A stretch of DNA of 64,000 nt from positions 83,830-147,829 of the forward strand of contig CAJTAK010000010.1 in assembly GCA_910574255.1 (NCBI GenBank). The letters are read 5' to 3'. Of the stretch, positions 8,109-16,614 are shown in pieces. Below the pieces are notes generated by a model that did not search any database, had not been told where the DNA came from, and saw only the letters and a list, made by a program, of their open reading frames with translations. A program made the position numbers and the translations under genes. This stretch comes from Clostridia bacterium. Its GTDB lineage: Bacteria; Bacillota; Clostridia; Lachnospirales; Lachnospiraceae. Positions within the stretch are counted from its first letter, which is position 1. Every line of letters starts with the position of its first letter.

Positions 8109-10358
8109 ATGGAAAAGCAGATAGAAGAACAAATTATCCGCACCGAATACTCAGATTTAATGCAGAAATCCTACATCGACTACGCCATGAGCGTAATCAT
8201 AGCCAGAGCACTCCCGGACGTAAGAGACGGCCTGAAGCCCGTACAGCGGAGAACCCTCTACGACATGTACGAGCTGGGTATCCGTTTCGACCGCCCCTAC
8301 CGGAAATGCGCCCGTATCGTAGGTGACACCATGGGTAAATACCACCCCCACGGCGACAGCTCCATCTACGAAGCCCTGGTAGTCATGTCTCAGGACTTCA
8401 AAAAAGGCCTCCCCCTGGTAGACGGCCACGGCAACTTCGGATCCATTGAGGGAGACGGAGCCGCCGCCATGCGTTACACAGAAGCCCGTCTGGAAAAAGT
8501 GACCCAGGAAGCCTTTTTATCCGATCTGGACAAAAACGTAGTAGACTTCGTTCCCAATTTCGACGAAACAGAAAAAGAACCCTCTGTACTGCCGGCAAAG
8601 CTTCCCAACCTGTTGGTGAACGGATCCGACGGAATCGCAGTAGGAATGGCCACCAGCATCCCGCCCCATAATCTGGGAGAAGTCATAGACGCAGCCAAAG
8701 CCTATCTGAAAAATCCGGAGATTGCCACAGAAGCCCTACTAAAGCTGATGCCCGGTCCGGACTTCCCTACAGGCGGCATTGTAGTAAACAAAGACGAGCT
8801 TCCAGCCATCTACGAAACGGGAGCCGGCAAGATCAAAGTCCGGGGCCGCATAGAGGTAGAAAAAATAAAAGGCGGCAAAGAACAGTTAGTCATCACAGAG
8901 ATTCCTTATCCCATGATAGGAGCCAACATCGGAAAATTCTTGAATGACATTGCCACACTCATCGAGTCTAAAAAAGCGCCGGAGATCGTTGACATCTCCA
9001 ACCAATCCTCCAAAGAGGGCATCCGCATTGTACTGGAGCTTAAGAAAGGATCTGACACTGAGAACCTGAAAAATATGCTCTACAAAAAGACCCGCCTGGA
9101 GGACACTTTCGGCATCAACATGCTGGCCGTCGCAGACGGAAGACCGGAGACCCTGGGCCTGAAACAGATCCTGGAATACTACATTGAATTCCAATACGAG
9201 CTGGCTACAAGAAAATACCAGACTCTTTTAGCCAAGGAGCAGGAAAAGCGGGAAATACAAGAGGGACTCATAAGAGCCTGCGACGTTATAGACCTTATCA
9301 TCGAAATCCTCCGGGGCAGCAAAAACGTCAAAGACGCCAAAGCCTGTCTCATAGAGGGAAAAACCGAAAACATCCGTTTCAAATCAGAGGCATCAAAAAA
9401 AAGGGCTTCCAAGCTGCGCTTTACAGAGCGTCAGGCCTCGGCCATCTTAGAAATGCGTCTCTACCGACTCATCGGCTTAGAGATTGAGGCTCTGATGGCA
9501 GAAAACGCCCAAACACTGAAAAACATAGCCACTTATGAAGACATCCTGGAAAACCATGCCAGCATGACAAAGGTCATCATCAAAGAAATGGATGCCATCA
9601 AAAAAGCTTACGCAAGACCAAGGCGGACCTCCATAGAAAATGCCGCCGAGATCGTATTTGAAGAAAAGAAAATCGAAGAAATGTCGGTCATGTTCCTGAT
9701 GGATCGCTTCGGTTACGCCAAAACCATAGATTTGGCCGCCTACGAGCGCAACAAAGAAGCGGCAGACAGCGAAAACAAATATGTCTTCTCCTGCATGAAC
9801 ACCGGCCGCATCTGCGTATTTACCGACACCGGCCGCATGCACACCATCAAAGTCCAGGATCTGCCTTTCGGCCGGTTCCGGGACAAAGGCGTCCCCATAG
9901 ACAACTTCAGCAACTACAACAGCGCCGAAGAGCAGCTGGTGGGAATCGGAAGCATGGAAACCCTAAAAGTCCAAAAACTAATCTTCGCCACCAAAGACAG
10001 CATGCTGAAAGTTGTAGACGGCAGCGAATTTGAAACCAGCAAACGTACCGTAGCCGCCACAAAACTAAGCGAAAACGACAAAGTCCTATTAGCAGAACCC
10101 ACAGACGGCAGCGAACAAATCGTCCTCCAAAGCAAAGAGGGCTATTTCCTGCGCTTCCCAATATCCGAAGTCCCGGAAAAAAAGAAAGGAGCCGTAGGTG
10201 TCCGCGGCATGCGCCTGGGAAGCAATGACCACCTGGAAGCCGCCTATATCTATCAAACCGGCAAAGAACAAATCATCACCTACAAAGAAAAGCAGCTAAT
10301 CCTCAACAAACTAAAATCCGGAAGCAGGGACACCAAAGGAGTAAAAGTAAGAACATAA
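8109..10358 (+). CDS. parC: Type IIA DNA topoisomerase A subunit (ParC-like)
   Basis: 749 aa. The breakage-reunion domain starts at residue ~15 (YIDYAMSVIIARALPDVRDG), has the quinolone-region motif KYHPHGDSSIYEA with Ser and Glu at the usual resistance positions (wild type), and the catalytic tyrosine in AAMRYTEAR at Tyr123. A coiled-coil tower follows, then beta-pinwheel repeats from ~residue 500. The canonical GyrA box QRRGGKG is not seen; the nearest blades read GRFRDKGVP and KKKGAVGVRG. The box is needed for DNA wrapping and negative supercoiling, so a ParC/topoisomerase IV role is inferred. SD AGGAGA lies 12 bp upstream. Third codon positions are almost all A or C. Confidence 0.85.
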   Translation: MEKQIEEQIIRTEYSDLMQKSYIDYAMSVIIARALPDVRDGLKPVQRRTLYDMYELGIRFDRPYRKCARIVGDTMGKYHPHGDSSIYEALVVMSQDFKKGLPLVDGHGNFGSIEGDGAAAMRYTEARLEKVTQEAFLSDLDKNVVDFVPNFDETEKEPSVLPAKLPNLLVNGSDGIAVGMATSIPPHNLGEVIDAAKAYLKNPEIATEALLKLMPGPDFPTGGIVVNKDELPAIYETGAGKIKVRGRIEVEKIKGGKEQLVITEIPYPMIGANIGKFLNDIATLIESKKAPEIVDISNQSSKEGIRIVLELKKGSDTENLKNMLYKKTRLEDTFGINMLAVADGRPETLGLKQILEYYIEFQYELATRKYQTLLAKEQEKREIQEGLIRACDVIDLIIEILRGSKNVKDAKACLIEGKTENIRFKSEASKKRASKLRFTERQASAILEMRLYRLIGLEIEALMAENAQTLKNIATYEDILENHASMTKVIIKEMDAIKKAYARPRRTSIENAAEIVFEEKKIEEMSVMFLMDRFGYAKTIDLAAYERNKEAADSENKYVFSCMNTGRICVFTDTGRMHTIKVQDLPFGRFRDKGVPIDNFSNYNSAEEQLVGIGSMETLKVQKLIFATKDSMLKVVDGSEFETSKRTVAATKLSENDKVLLAEPTDGSEQIVLQSKEGYFLRFPISEVPEKKKGAVGVRGMRLGSNDHLEAAYIYQTGKEQIITYKEKQLILNKLKSGSRDTKGVKVRT

Positions 10359-10441
10359 TCTTGCCAACCCCCACCCGTTTATGATATGATTTTCCAAATT
10401 ACAAGTAACATACAGAAACATCTGTACACGAGGAGGAAGTT

Positions 10442-12109
10442 ATGGAAACCGAAGTAATCAGCAAAAACTTTATAGAACAAATGATAGATAAAGATCTGGC
10501 AGAGGGCGTCTACGAAACCGTACACACCCGTTTCCCTCCGGAGCCAAACGGCTACCTGCACATCGGACATGCCAAAGCAATCCTTTTAAACTACGGCCTT
10601 GCCCAAAAATACAACGGCAAATTCAACATGCGCTTCGATGACACCAACCCCACCAAAGAAAAAGTGGAGTTCGTAGAGTCCATCAAAGCCGACATCAAGT
10701 GGCTGGGCGCAGACTGGGAAGACCGCCTGTTCTTTGCTTCCGATTACTTTGAAGCCATGTACGAAGCGGCGGTCAAGCTCATTAAAAAAGGAAAAGCTTT
10801 CGTCTGTGACCTGACGGCGGAAGAAATCCGATCCTACCGTGGAACCCTGACGGAGCCGGGCAAAGAAAGCCCTTACCGTAATCGAAGCGTAGAAGAGAAC
10901 CTGGAGCTTTTCGAAGCCATGCGTGCCGGAAAATACGCAGACGGAGAAAAAGTACTCCGTGCCAAAATAGACATGGCATCCCCCAACATCAACATGCGTG
11001 ATCCCGTCATCTACCGGGTAGCCCATATCTCCCACCACAACACAGGAGACAAATGGTGCATTTACCCCATGTATGACTTCGCACATCCAATAGAGGACGC
11101 TATTGAGGGCATCACCCACTCCATCTGCACCCTGGAGTTCGAGGATCACCGTCCCTTATACGATTGGGTCGTAAGAGAGCTGGAATATCCCGTTCCGCCC
11201 CGCCAGATCGAGTTTGCCAAGCTCTATCTGACCAACGTAGTAACAGGAAAACGCTATATTAAAAAGCTGGTAGAAGAGGGCATCGTAGACGGCTGGGATG
11301 ATCCCCGTCTGGTATCCATCGCAGCGCTTAGGCGCAGGGGCTTCACTCCGGAATCCATCCGCATGTTCGTGGACCTCTGCGGCATTTCCAAGAGCCAGTC
11401 CTCCGTAGACTATGCCATGCTGGAATACTGCATCCGGGAAGACTTAAAGCTGAAGAAACCAAGGCTGATGGCAGTTTTGGATCCCATCAAGCTCATCATA
11501 GACAACTACCCCGAGGACCAGGTAGAATATCTGGACGCAGCTAACAACCTGGAAAATGAGGACCTTGGAAGCCGAAAGATTCCGTTCTGCCGGGAGCTGT
11601 ACATTGAACGTGAGGACTTTATGGAGGAGCCGCCCAAGAAATACTTCCGTCTCTTCCCCGGCAACGAAGTGCGCCTGATGCATGCCTATTTTGTAAAATG
11701 CGAAAGCTTCGTAAAGGATGAGAACGGCCGGATTACGGAGATACACTGTACCTACGATCCCGAGACCAAGGCAGGCAGCGGCTTCACGGGCCGGAAAGTA
11801 AAGGGAACCATCCATTGGGTGCCGGCTCCCTATGCAATGACTGCCCAGGTGCGGTTATATGAGAACATCATTGACGAAGAAAAGGGCGTATACAATGAGG
11901 ATGGAAGCCTGAACTTAAATCCCAATTCCCTGACCGTAGTAGAGCAGGCATATCTGGAACCGGGCTTTGAGGGAGCCAAGCCCTATGACAGCTGCCAGTT
12001 TGTGCGCAACGGCTTCTTCTGCGTTGATGCCAAGGACAGCACGGAGGATAAGCTTGTCTTTAACCGAATCGTGTCATTGAAGAGTTCCTTTAAGCTGCCA
12101 AAAGCATAA
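10442..12109 (+). CDS. glnS: Glutaminyl-tRNA synthetase
   Basis: 555 aa, the standard length for a class I GlnRS. It has [12 protein letters not shown] with HIGH at 40-43, the Rossmann fold with [32 protein letters not shown], the WDDPR and LRRRGFTPE anticodon/acceptor contacts, and the C-terminal beta-barrels of GlnRS. The KMSKS-equivalent loop is VVTGKR (266-271) instead of the more usual (V)MSKR. It charges tRNA-Gln directly, or tRNA-Glu if it is a non-discriminating relative; the GlnRS-type barrel favours glutamine. SD GAGGAGG lies 5 bp before ATG. Shares the A/C-ending codon bias of the two topoisomerase genes. Confidence 0.92.
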   Translation: METEVISKNFIEQMIDKDLAEGVYETVHTRFPPEPNGYLHIGHAKAILLNYGLAQKYNGKFNMRFDDTNPTKEKVEFVESIKADIKWLGADWEDRLFFASDYFEAMYEAAVKLIKKGKAFVCDLTAEEIRSYRGTLTEPGKESPYRNRSVEENLELFEAMRAGKYADGEKVLRAKIDMASPNINMRDPVIYRVAHISHHNTGDKWCIYPMYDFAHPIEDAIEGITHSICTLEFEDHRPLYDWVVRELEYPVPPRQIEFAKLYLTNVVTGKRYIKKLVEEGIVDGWDDPRLVSIAALRRRGFTPESIRMFVDLCGISKSQSSVDYAMLEYCIREDLKLKKPRLMAVLDPIKLIIDNYPEDQVEYLDAANNLENEDLGSRKIPFCRELYIEREDFMEEPPKKYFRLFPGNEVRLMHAYFVKCESFVKDENGRITEIHCTYDPETKAGSGFTGRKVKGTIHWVPAPYAMTAQVRLYENIIDEEKGVYNEDGSLNLNPNSLTVVEQAYLEPGFEGAKPYDSCQFVRNGFFCVDAKDSTEDKLVFNRIVSLKSSFKLPKA

Positions 12110-12125
12110 AAAGAAAAGAGCAAGG

Positions 12126-12177
12126 GTCAAATACCCCGCAGCTTGCTGCGTTACAAGCTTGCTGCGGGGTATTTGAC
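12126..12177. repeat. 17-bp perfect inverted repeat after glnS (hairpin)
   Basis: 12126-12142 and 12161-12177 are exact reverse complements (GTCAAATACCCCGCAGC), with a loop of 18 nt that itself contains GCTGC. No T tract follows. It may terminate or protect the glnS mRNA or be a short palindromic repeat. Confidence 0.7.
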
Positions 12178-12240
12178 TGAATGACATCTGACGTAAGAAG
12201 CTTTCGTTATATTTTTTGAATCCGGAAAGTGTGTGAGCTT

Positions 12241-13659
12241 ATGCGTGAACTGACAATCAGCTTAAATCCCAAAAGCAAAACCCCTTTATACGAACAAATC
12301 TACAATTACATCAAACAGGACATTCAAAAGGGCCGTATTAAGGCAAAAGAAAAGCTTCCCTCCAGCCGTTCCCTTTCCGCATATCTTGAGGTCAGCCGCA
12401 GTACCGTGGATTTAGCATACGAACAGCTCCTGTCAGAAGGGTATCTGGAATCCGTTCCCTGCAAAGGCTACTATGCCTGCCAGATAGAAGAGCTCTATCA
12501 TTTTTCTCCTGACAGGTCGGTGAAAGAAAAGGCGGTTTTTCAGGAGAAAAACTCCTATCCCTATGATTTCACTCCCCGGGGGATCGATCTGGACAGCTTT
12601 CCCTATGGCATATGGCGCAAAATCACACGGAACATTCTTCTGGATGACAAAAAAGAACTTTTCCAGCTGGGCGATCCCATGGGAGAGCGGGAACTAAGGG
12701 AGACCATCTGCAGCTATCTTTATCAGGCCCGGGGTGTAAACTGCCGTCCAAAGCAGGTGGTAATCGGGGCGGGAAATGACTACTTGCTGCTTCTGTTATC
12801 AACAATCCTGGGGAAAAATCGAAAAATCGCAATGGAAACGCCAACCTATAAGCATGCTTACAAAATTTTTGAGCAGCTTGGCTGCTCCCTTTGCACCATC
12901 CCCATGGATGCCCAGGGAATGCAGGTATCAATGCTTCAAAGCTCGGGAGTGGATATAGCCTATGTAATGCCCTCCCACCAGTATCCATTGGGAATCGTAA
13001 TGCCTATCAAACGCCGCCTGGAGCTGCTTTCCTGGGCGGCCGAAGAGGAGGGGCGCTATATTATCGAGGATGACTATGACAGTGAATTTCGTTACAAGGG
13101 AAAGCCGATTCCGGCCCTGCAGGGAACAGATCAGAGAAACAGCGTGATTTACATCGGCACGTTTTCCAAATCCATTGCCCCGGCAATCCGGATCAGCTAC
13201 ATGGTGCTTCCGGATCGGCTTTTGCAAAAATGCGAACATCAAATTCTTCGTTTTTCCTCCACGGTGTCCAGAATCGATCAGATGATCCTGAATCAATTCT
13301 TAAAAGACGGATATTATGAACGCCATCTGAACCGGATGCGCATTATCTATGGAAGAAGACACGACATTCTTTTGGGAGAGCTGAAAAAAATACCGGGCTG
13401 CCGTATAACGGGGGAGAATGCCGGCGTGCATCTTCTGGTAGAATTTATAAATGGCATGACCGAAAAAGAAGCGATAGAAAAGGCGGAAAGGGAGGGGATA
13501 AAGGTATATCCCCTGTCCGAATACGAGATTGGAGAGCAGGAGAAAGACATAACAGGAGAACAGAAAAAATGTACGGTAATACTGGGATATGCCACCCTTT
13601 CGGAACCGGAGATCCTGGAAGCGGCCCGCAGGCTTAAGAGGGCCTGGGACCGGCAATAA
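12241..13659 (+). CDS. MocR-type transcriptional regulator (GntR HTH + aminotransferase domain)
   Basis: 472 aa. The N-terminal winged helix (residues ~5-75: PLYEQIYNYIKQDI, LPSSRSLSAYLEVSRSTVDLAYEQL) is of GntR type. From ~110 the protein has a class I aminotransferase fold with the PLP lysine in GTFSKSIAPAIRISY and the YDSEFRY signature. MocR proteins sense PLP or amino-acid/vitamin metabolites and often regulate a neighbouring gene. Here no PLP gene is adjacent; the next gene is an AraC regulator 58 bp downstream. ATG 12241 is preferred over GTG 12229, which directly abuts the GGAAAG ribosome site. Confidence 0.85.
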   Translation: MRELTISLNPKSKTPLYEQIYNYIKQDIQKGRIKAKEKLPSSRSLSAYLEVSRSTVDLAYEQLLSEGYLESVPCKGYYACQIEELYHFSPDRSVKEKAVFQEKNSYPYDFTPRGIDLDSFPYGIWRKITRNILLDDKKELFQLGDPMGERELRETICSYLYQARGVNCRPKQVVIGAGNDYLLLLLSTILGKNRKIAMETPTYKHAYKIFEQLGCSLCTIPMDAQGMQVSMLQSSGVDIAYVMPSHQYPLGIVMPIKRRLELLSWAAEEEGRYIIEDDYDSEFRYKGKPIPALQGTDQRNSVIYIGTFSKSIAPAIRISYMVLPDRLLQKCEHQILRFSSTVSRIDQMILNQFLKDGYYERHLNRMRIIYGRRHDILLGELKKIPGCRITGENAGVHLLVEFINGMTEKEAIEKAEREGIKVYPLSEYEIGEQEKDITGEQKKCTVILGYATLSEPEILEAARRLKRAWDRQ

Positions 13660-13717
13660 AGAGTGGCATTAAAATAAGAATGGAGAAGAGCCATTTTTCA
13701 TAAAGGAGCAAATCCCT

Positions 13718-14719
13718 ATGGAGCAGTCGCTTTTAAAGCAGCTATCAGTCATTACGGAAGAAGAAAAAGAAATATTGGCGGGAAGAGACGGAATCGACAG
13801 AAGCCTTTATATGGCAGGGGATTCCTATGAGATTGACAGCAGCCTGCTACTGGAAAAGGGAAAGCTTATTACTCTGCGTCCCCACACCCGGTTTGTCTAT
13901 TTCCCAAAGCACACCCACAATTATATGGAAATGATATATATGTGCAGAGGAAAGACAAGGCACCGGATTAATGGGATTGATCTGCTTTTGCAAGAGGGAG
14001 AGCTTCTGCTCTTAAGCCAGGGTGCGGTACAGGAGGTATTTCCGGCAGGAGAGGAAGACATAGCGGTAAATTTCATTATCTGGCCCCAGTTTTTTGACAC
14101 GACCCTTAAGATACTGGGGGAGGAGGAAAATCAGATCCGTGATTTCCTGGTAAATTGCTTAAAAAGCAAAGATGCCGGAACCGGATATCTGCATTTTAAA
14201 GTGTCGGATGTTCTGCCCATTCAGAACCTGGTGGAGAATCTGATTTGGACCCTTACAAGTGAGGGTGCTAATAAAAGGAGAATCAGCCAGTGGACCATGG
14301 GCCTGCTGTTTCTGCAGCTTGTGAATCATACGGAGAACCTGTATACGGATCCCAGATTTTCCGAGCAGCAGCTTATGCTTCGGGTCCTCCGCTACATTGA
14401 AGAGCATTACTGTGACGGGGAGCTTCGGGACCTTGCGAAAGAGCTTCACTACGAGATGACCTGGCTGAGCAGGGAGATAAAGAAGCAGTCCGGAAAGACA
14501 TTTACGGAGCTTCTCCAGGACAGACGCATGAACCAGGCAGTCTTTTTGCTGAAGACGACAAAAATGAACGTGGCGGAGATCAGCGAAAGCATCGGATATG
14601 AGAATTTCAGCTATTTTCATCAGCTCTTTAAAAAACGGTACGGTACCTCGCCCCACAAGTACCGGCATGCAAATAACGACAGTTTTTTGAACAACCCACC
14701 CTCTTTTTTTCCCCAGTGA
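13718..14719 (+). CDS. AraC-family transcriptional regulator
   Basis: 333 aa. Residues ~45-150 form a cupin-like sensor half (HTRFVYFPKHTHNYMEMIY, GELLLLSQG). Residues ~225-325 hold the two helix-turn-helix motifs of AraC: DLAKELHYEMTWLSREIK and NVAEISESIGYENFSYFHQ, ending with FKKRYGTSPHKYR. It lies directly upstream of the sugar isomerase (129-bp gap), and probably controls the carbohydrate genes that follow. The effector is likely a sugar, by context only. SD AAGGAG lies 9 bp upstream. Confidence 0.85.
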   Translation: MEQSLLKQLSVITEEEKEILAGRDGIDRSLYMAGDSYEIDSSLLLEKGKLITLRPHTRFVYFPKHTHNYMEMIYMCRGKTRHRINGIDLLLQEGELLLLSQGAVQEVFPAGEEDIAVNFIIWPQFFDTTLKILGEEENQIRDFLVNCLKSKDAGTGYLHFKVSDVLPIQNLVENLIWTLTSEGANKRRISQWTMGLLFLQLVNHTENLYTDPRFSEQQLMLRVLRYIEEHYCDGELRDLAKELHYEMTWLSREIKKQSGKTFTELLQDRRMNQAVFLLKTTKMNVAEISESIGYENFSYFHQLFKKRYGTSPHKYRHANNDSFLNNPPSFFPQ

Positions 14720-14848
14720 GGAAGTTATAATAAAAGGCAGAGTGTTAATTTAAAAACTATTATGTATGCCGATAATCCGTATACTGGCACCTTGGAATCA
14801 GATGAACAGGAGCGTGTCATTACACCGGACGGCGGAAAGGAGATTTAT

Positions 14849-16267
14849 ATGTTAGTAAAGACAAAAGCAAAGGTAGGGGTTTTCTCCATCGCATTGGGAG
14901 CGTATCTGCCCCAGTTCCCGCAGCTTGTACCGGAGTTCGAGAGCCAGTTTGAAGCTTTTAAGAAGACTCTTCCCGATACGGTAGAGGTGATTGACGGCGG
15001 CATGGTGACCACAAAGGAGCAGTCCCAGGCGGCAGGCGATTTGTTCCGGGCGGCAGACGTTGATCTGGTATTCCTGCAACTTTTGACTTATGCCACATCC
15101 TACAATATGCTTCCCGCAGTAAAGGATCTGGACGTTCCCGTAGTCCTTGTGAACATTCAGAAGCTGAAAGCCCTTGACTATGATCACACGGATATTGCAT
15201 CCTGGCTTGGAGAGGGCTATGCCTGCGGCGCCGTGGGTGAGATGGTAGCGGATCTTGAGAGATACGGAAAGAGACATGCCGTGATCACAGGCGTAGTAGA
15301 GGGCGGTGATCCGGGCGTGCAGGCAGAGATTGAGGACTGGTGCAAGGCAGCCCAGACCAGAAGACGCTTCCGTGACACCAATCTTGCACAGGTAGGAAGA
15401 CCTTATCCGGGCATGATGGATCTTTACATAGACGAGTCCAATCTGTACAGAAGAATGCATCTTTACACCAAGCAGTTTGACTGGGAGAAGATGTGGGTAA
15501 TCGCAGACAATATTACGGACGAGGAAGCGATCCGTGCAAAGGCCCAGGACATTCTGGATACCTTTGACATTGAGGGCGGCGGAACCATCGAGAAAGTATG
15601 GGATATGGCAAAATATGTAGTAGCTTTCGAGAAGTGGTGCGAGGATGAGAAGCTGGGACTTATCGCATCCCACTATGACGGCTTTGCAAAGGGTCAGGCA
15701 GGCGTTCTTGACAGTATGCTGATTCCGGCATTCTCCATGCTGATTAAGCAGGGCGTGGCCTGTGCGGTAGAGGGTGATATCAAGGTTGCCATGGCTATGA
15801 GCATCTTAAAGACCATCTCCGGAACGGGACAGCTTGCGGAGATGTATTCCATTGACTTTAATGATGATATTGCCATTATCGGCCACAGCGGATCCGGAGA
15901 TGCGGATATCTCCGACAAGAAGCCGACCATGAAGATCGTGGAGGTATTCCACGGAAAGACAGGCGGCGGCTATCTGACACAGTTTTATCCATATACCGGC
16001 CCGATTACCTATCTTGCAATTACCCAGGACGGAGACGGTCACTTTAAGTTTATTGCGGCAGAGGGCATTAACGAGGAGGGCAAGATCCTTTCTTTCGGCG
16101 ATACCAACATGAGAACCCGCTTCACCTGCGGCGCAAGAGAGTTTGTGAACCGCTGGAGCGAGTGCGGACCGACCCACCATTTTGCGGCGGCTGCAGGCAG
16201 GCATATTGATACCATTTTGAAAGTTGCAAAAATCTTTAATGTACCGGTAGAGATTGTTACCAGATAA
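14849..16267 (+). CDS. L-arabinose/L-fucose isomerase family sugar isomerase
   Basis: 472 aa. It resembles the AraA-type aldose isomerases along its length: an N-terminal Rossmann-like domain (VEVIDGGMVTTKEQSQAAGD), AVEGDIKVAMAMSILK (the Glu of the metal site, equivalent to GEGD in AraA), a central acidic region, and CGPTHHF near the C-terminus, equivalent to the GGAHHT metal-ligand histidine of AraA. These Mn2+ enzymes convert an aldose to a ketose in the cytoplasm. The exact sugar is not clear. AAAGGAG 8 bp before ATG 14849 fixes the start; the longer in-frame ATG at 14762 has no SD. It precedes an ascorbate-type PTS with its own promoter. Confidence 0.8.
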   Translation: MLVKTKAKVGVFSIALGAYLPQFPQLVPEFESQFEAFKKTLPDTVEVIDGGMVTTKEQSQAAGDLFRAADVDLVFLQLLTYATSYNMLPAVKDLDVPVVLVNIQKLKALDYDHTDIASWLGEGYACGAVGEMVADLERYGKRHAVITGVVEGGDPGVQAEIEDWCKAAQTRRRFRDTNLAQVGRPYPGMMDLYIDESNLYRRMHLYTKQFDWEKMWVIADNITDEEAIRAKAQDILDTFDIEGGGTIEKVWDMAKYVVAFEKWCEDEKLGLIASHYDGFAKGQAGVLDSMLIPAFSMLIKQGVACAVEGDIKVAMAMSILKTISGTGQLAEMYSIDFNDDIAIIGHSGSGDADISDKKPTMKIVEVFHGKTGGGYLTQFYPYTGPITYLAITQDGDGHFKFIAAEGINEEGKILSFGDTNMRTRFTCGAREFVNRWSECGPTHHFAAAAGRHIDTILKVAKIFNVPVEIVTR

Positions 16268-16289
16268 GGATAAAAGAAAGCTGCGGTGG

Positions 16290-16329
16290 GGCTGCCGGGA
16301 AATGGCTGATGGCTTATTTCCCGGCAGCC
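16290..16329. terminator. Hairpin after the isomerase gene
   Basis: GGCTGCCGGGAAAT (16290-16303) pairs perfectly with 16316-16329. The following tail is AT-rich but not a clean T tract, so terminator function is probable rather than certain. Confidence 0.6.
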
Positions 16330-16376
16330 TCATATATATGTGTTGAAAATCTGAATCAGTAACGCTATATTAAGAT

Positions 16377-16424
16377 AAGCCTGGCTTTGTGTAAATAGCA
16401 CAAAAACCAGGTTTTGTTTTTTGT
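16377..16424 (+). terminator. Rho-independent terminator upstream of the PTS operon
   Basis: CCTGG (16380-16384)/CCAGG (16407-16411) with inner TTTGTG/CACAAA, followed by TTTTGTTTTTTG. Confidence 0.85.
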
Positions 16425-16460
16425 ATCTGAATCGAGTTGCACAATTACAACTGAGATAAG

Positions 16461-16519
16461 TGAAATTAATTTCAAAAACCCTGCAAATAATTGACGAAGT
16501 TTCATTTGTACCTTATGAT
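16461..16519 (+). promoter_or_regulatory. Promoter and palindromic operator of the PTS operon
   Basis: A consensus-like promoter TTGACG (16491-16496), 17 bp, TATGAT (16514-16519) lies ~95 bp before the IIC gene. Just upstream is the perfect 14-bp palindrome TGAAATTAATTTCA (16461-16474), positioned like an activator or SorC/AraC operator. The promoter is read from the sequence; which regulator binds is inferred. Confidence 0.65.
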
Positions 16520-16614
16520 GATCCTAACATGCATGGGACAAAAGAAATACTGAAAACAAAGGAAAGGGTTTACAGGGTACAAAAGAGTACTCTACACAAG
16601 AAAGTAGGGAAGAG

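Noticed and set aside
5902..10358. Naming the pair gyrB/gyrA
   Set aside because: The A subunit lacks a GyrA box; ParE/ParC is preferred, though GyrB-like features in the B subunit keep some doubt.
14849..16267. Calling the isomerase L-fucose isomerase FucI
   Set aside because: Length and the VEGD and THHF motifs fit the AraA side of the family better; substrate left open.
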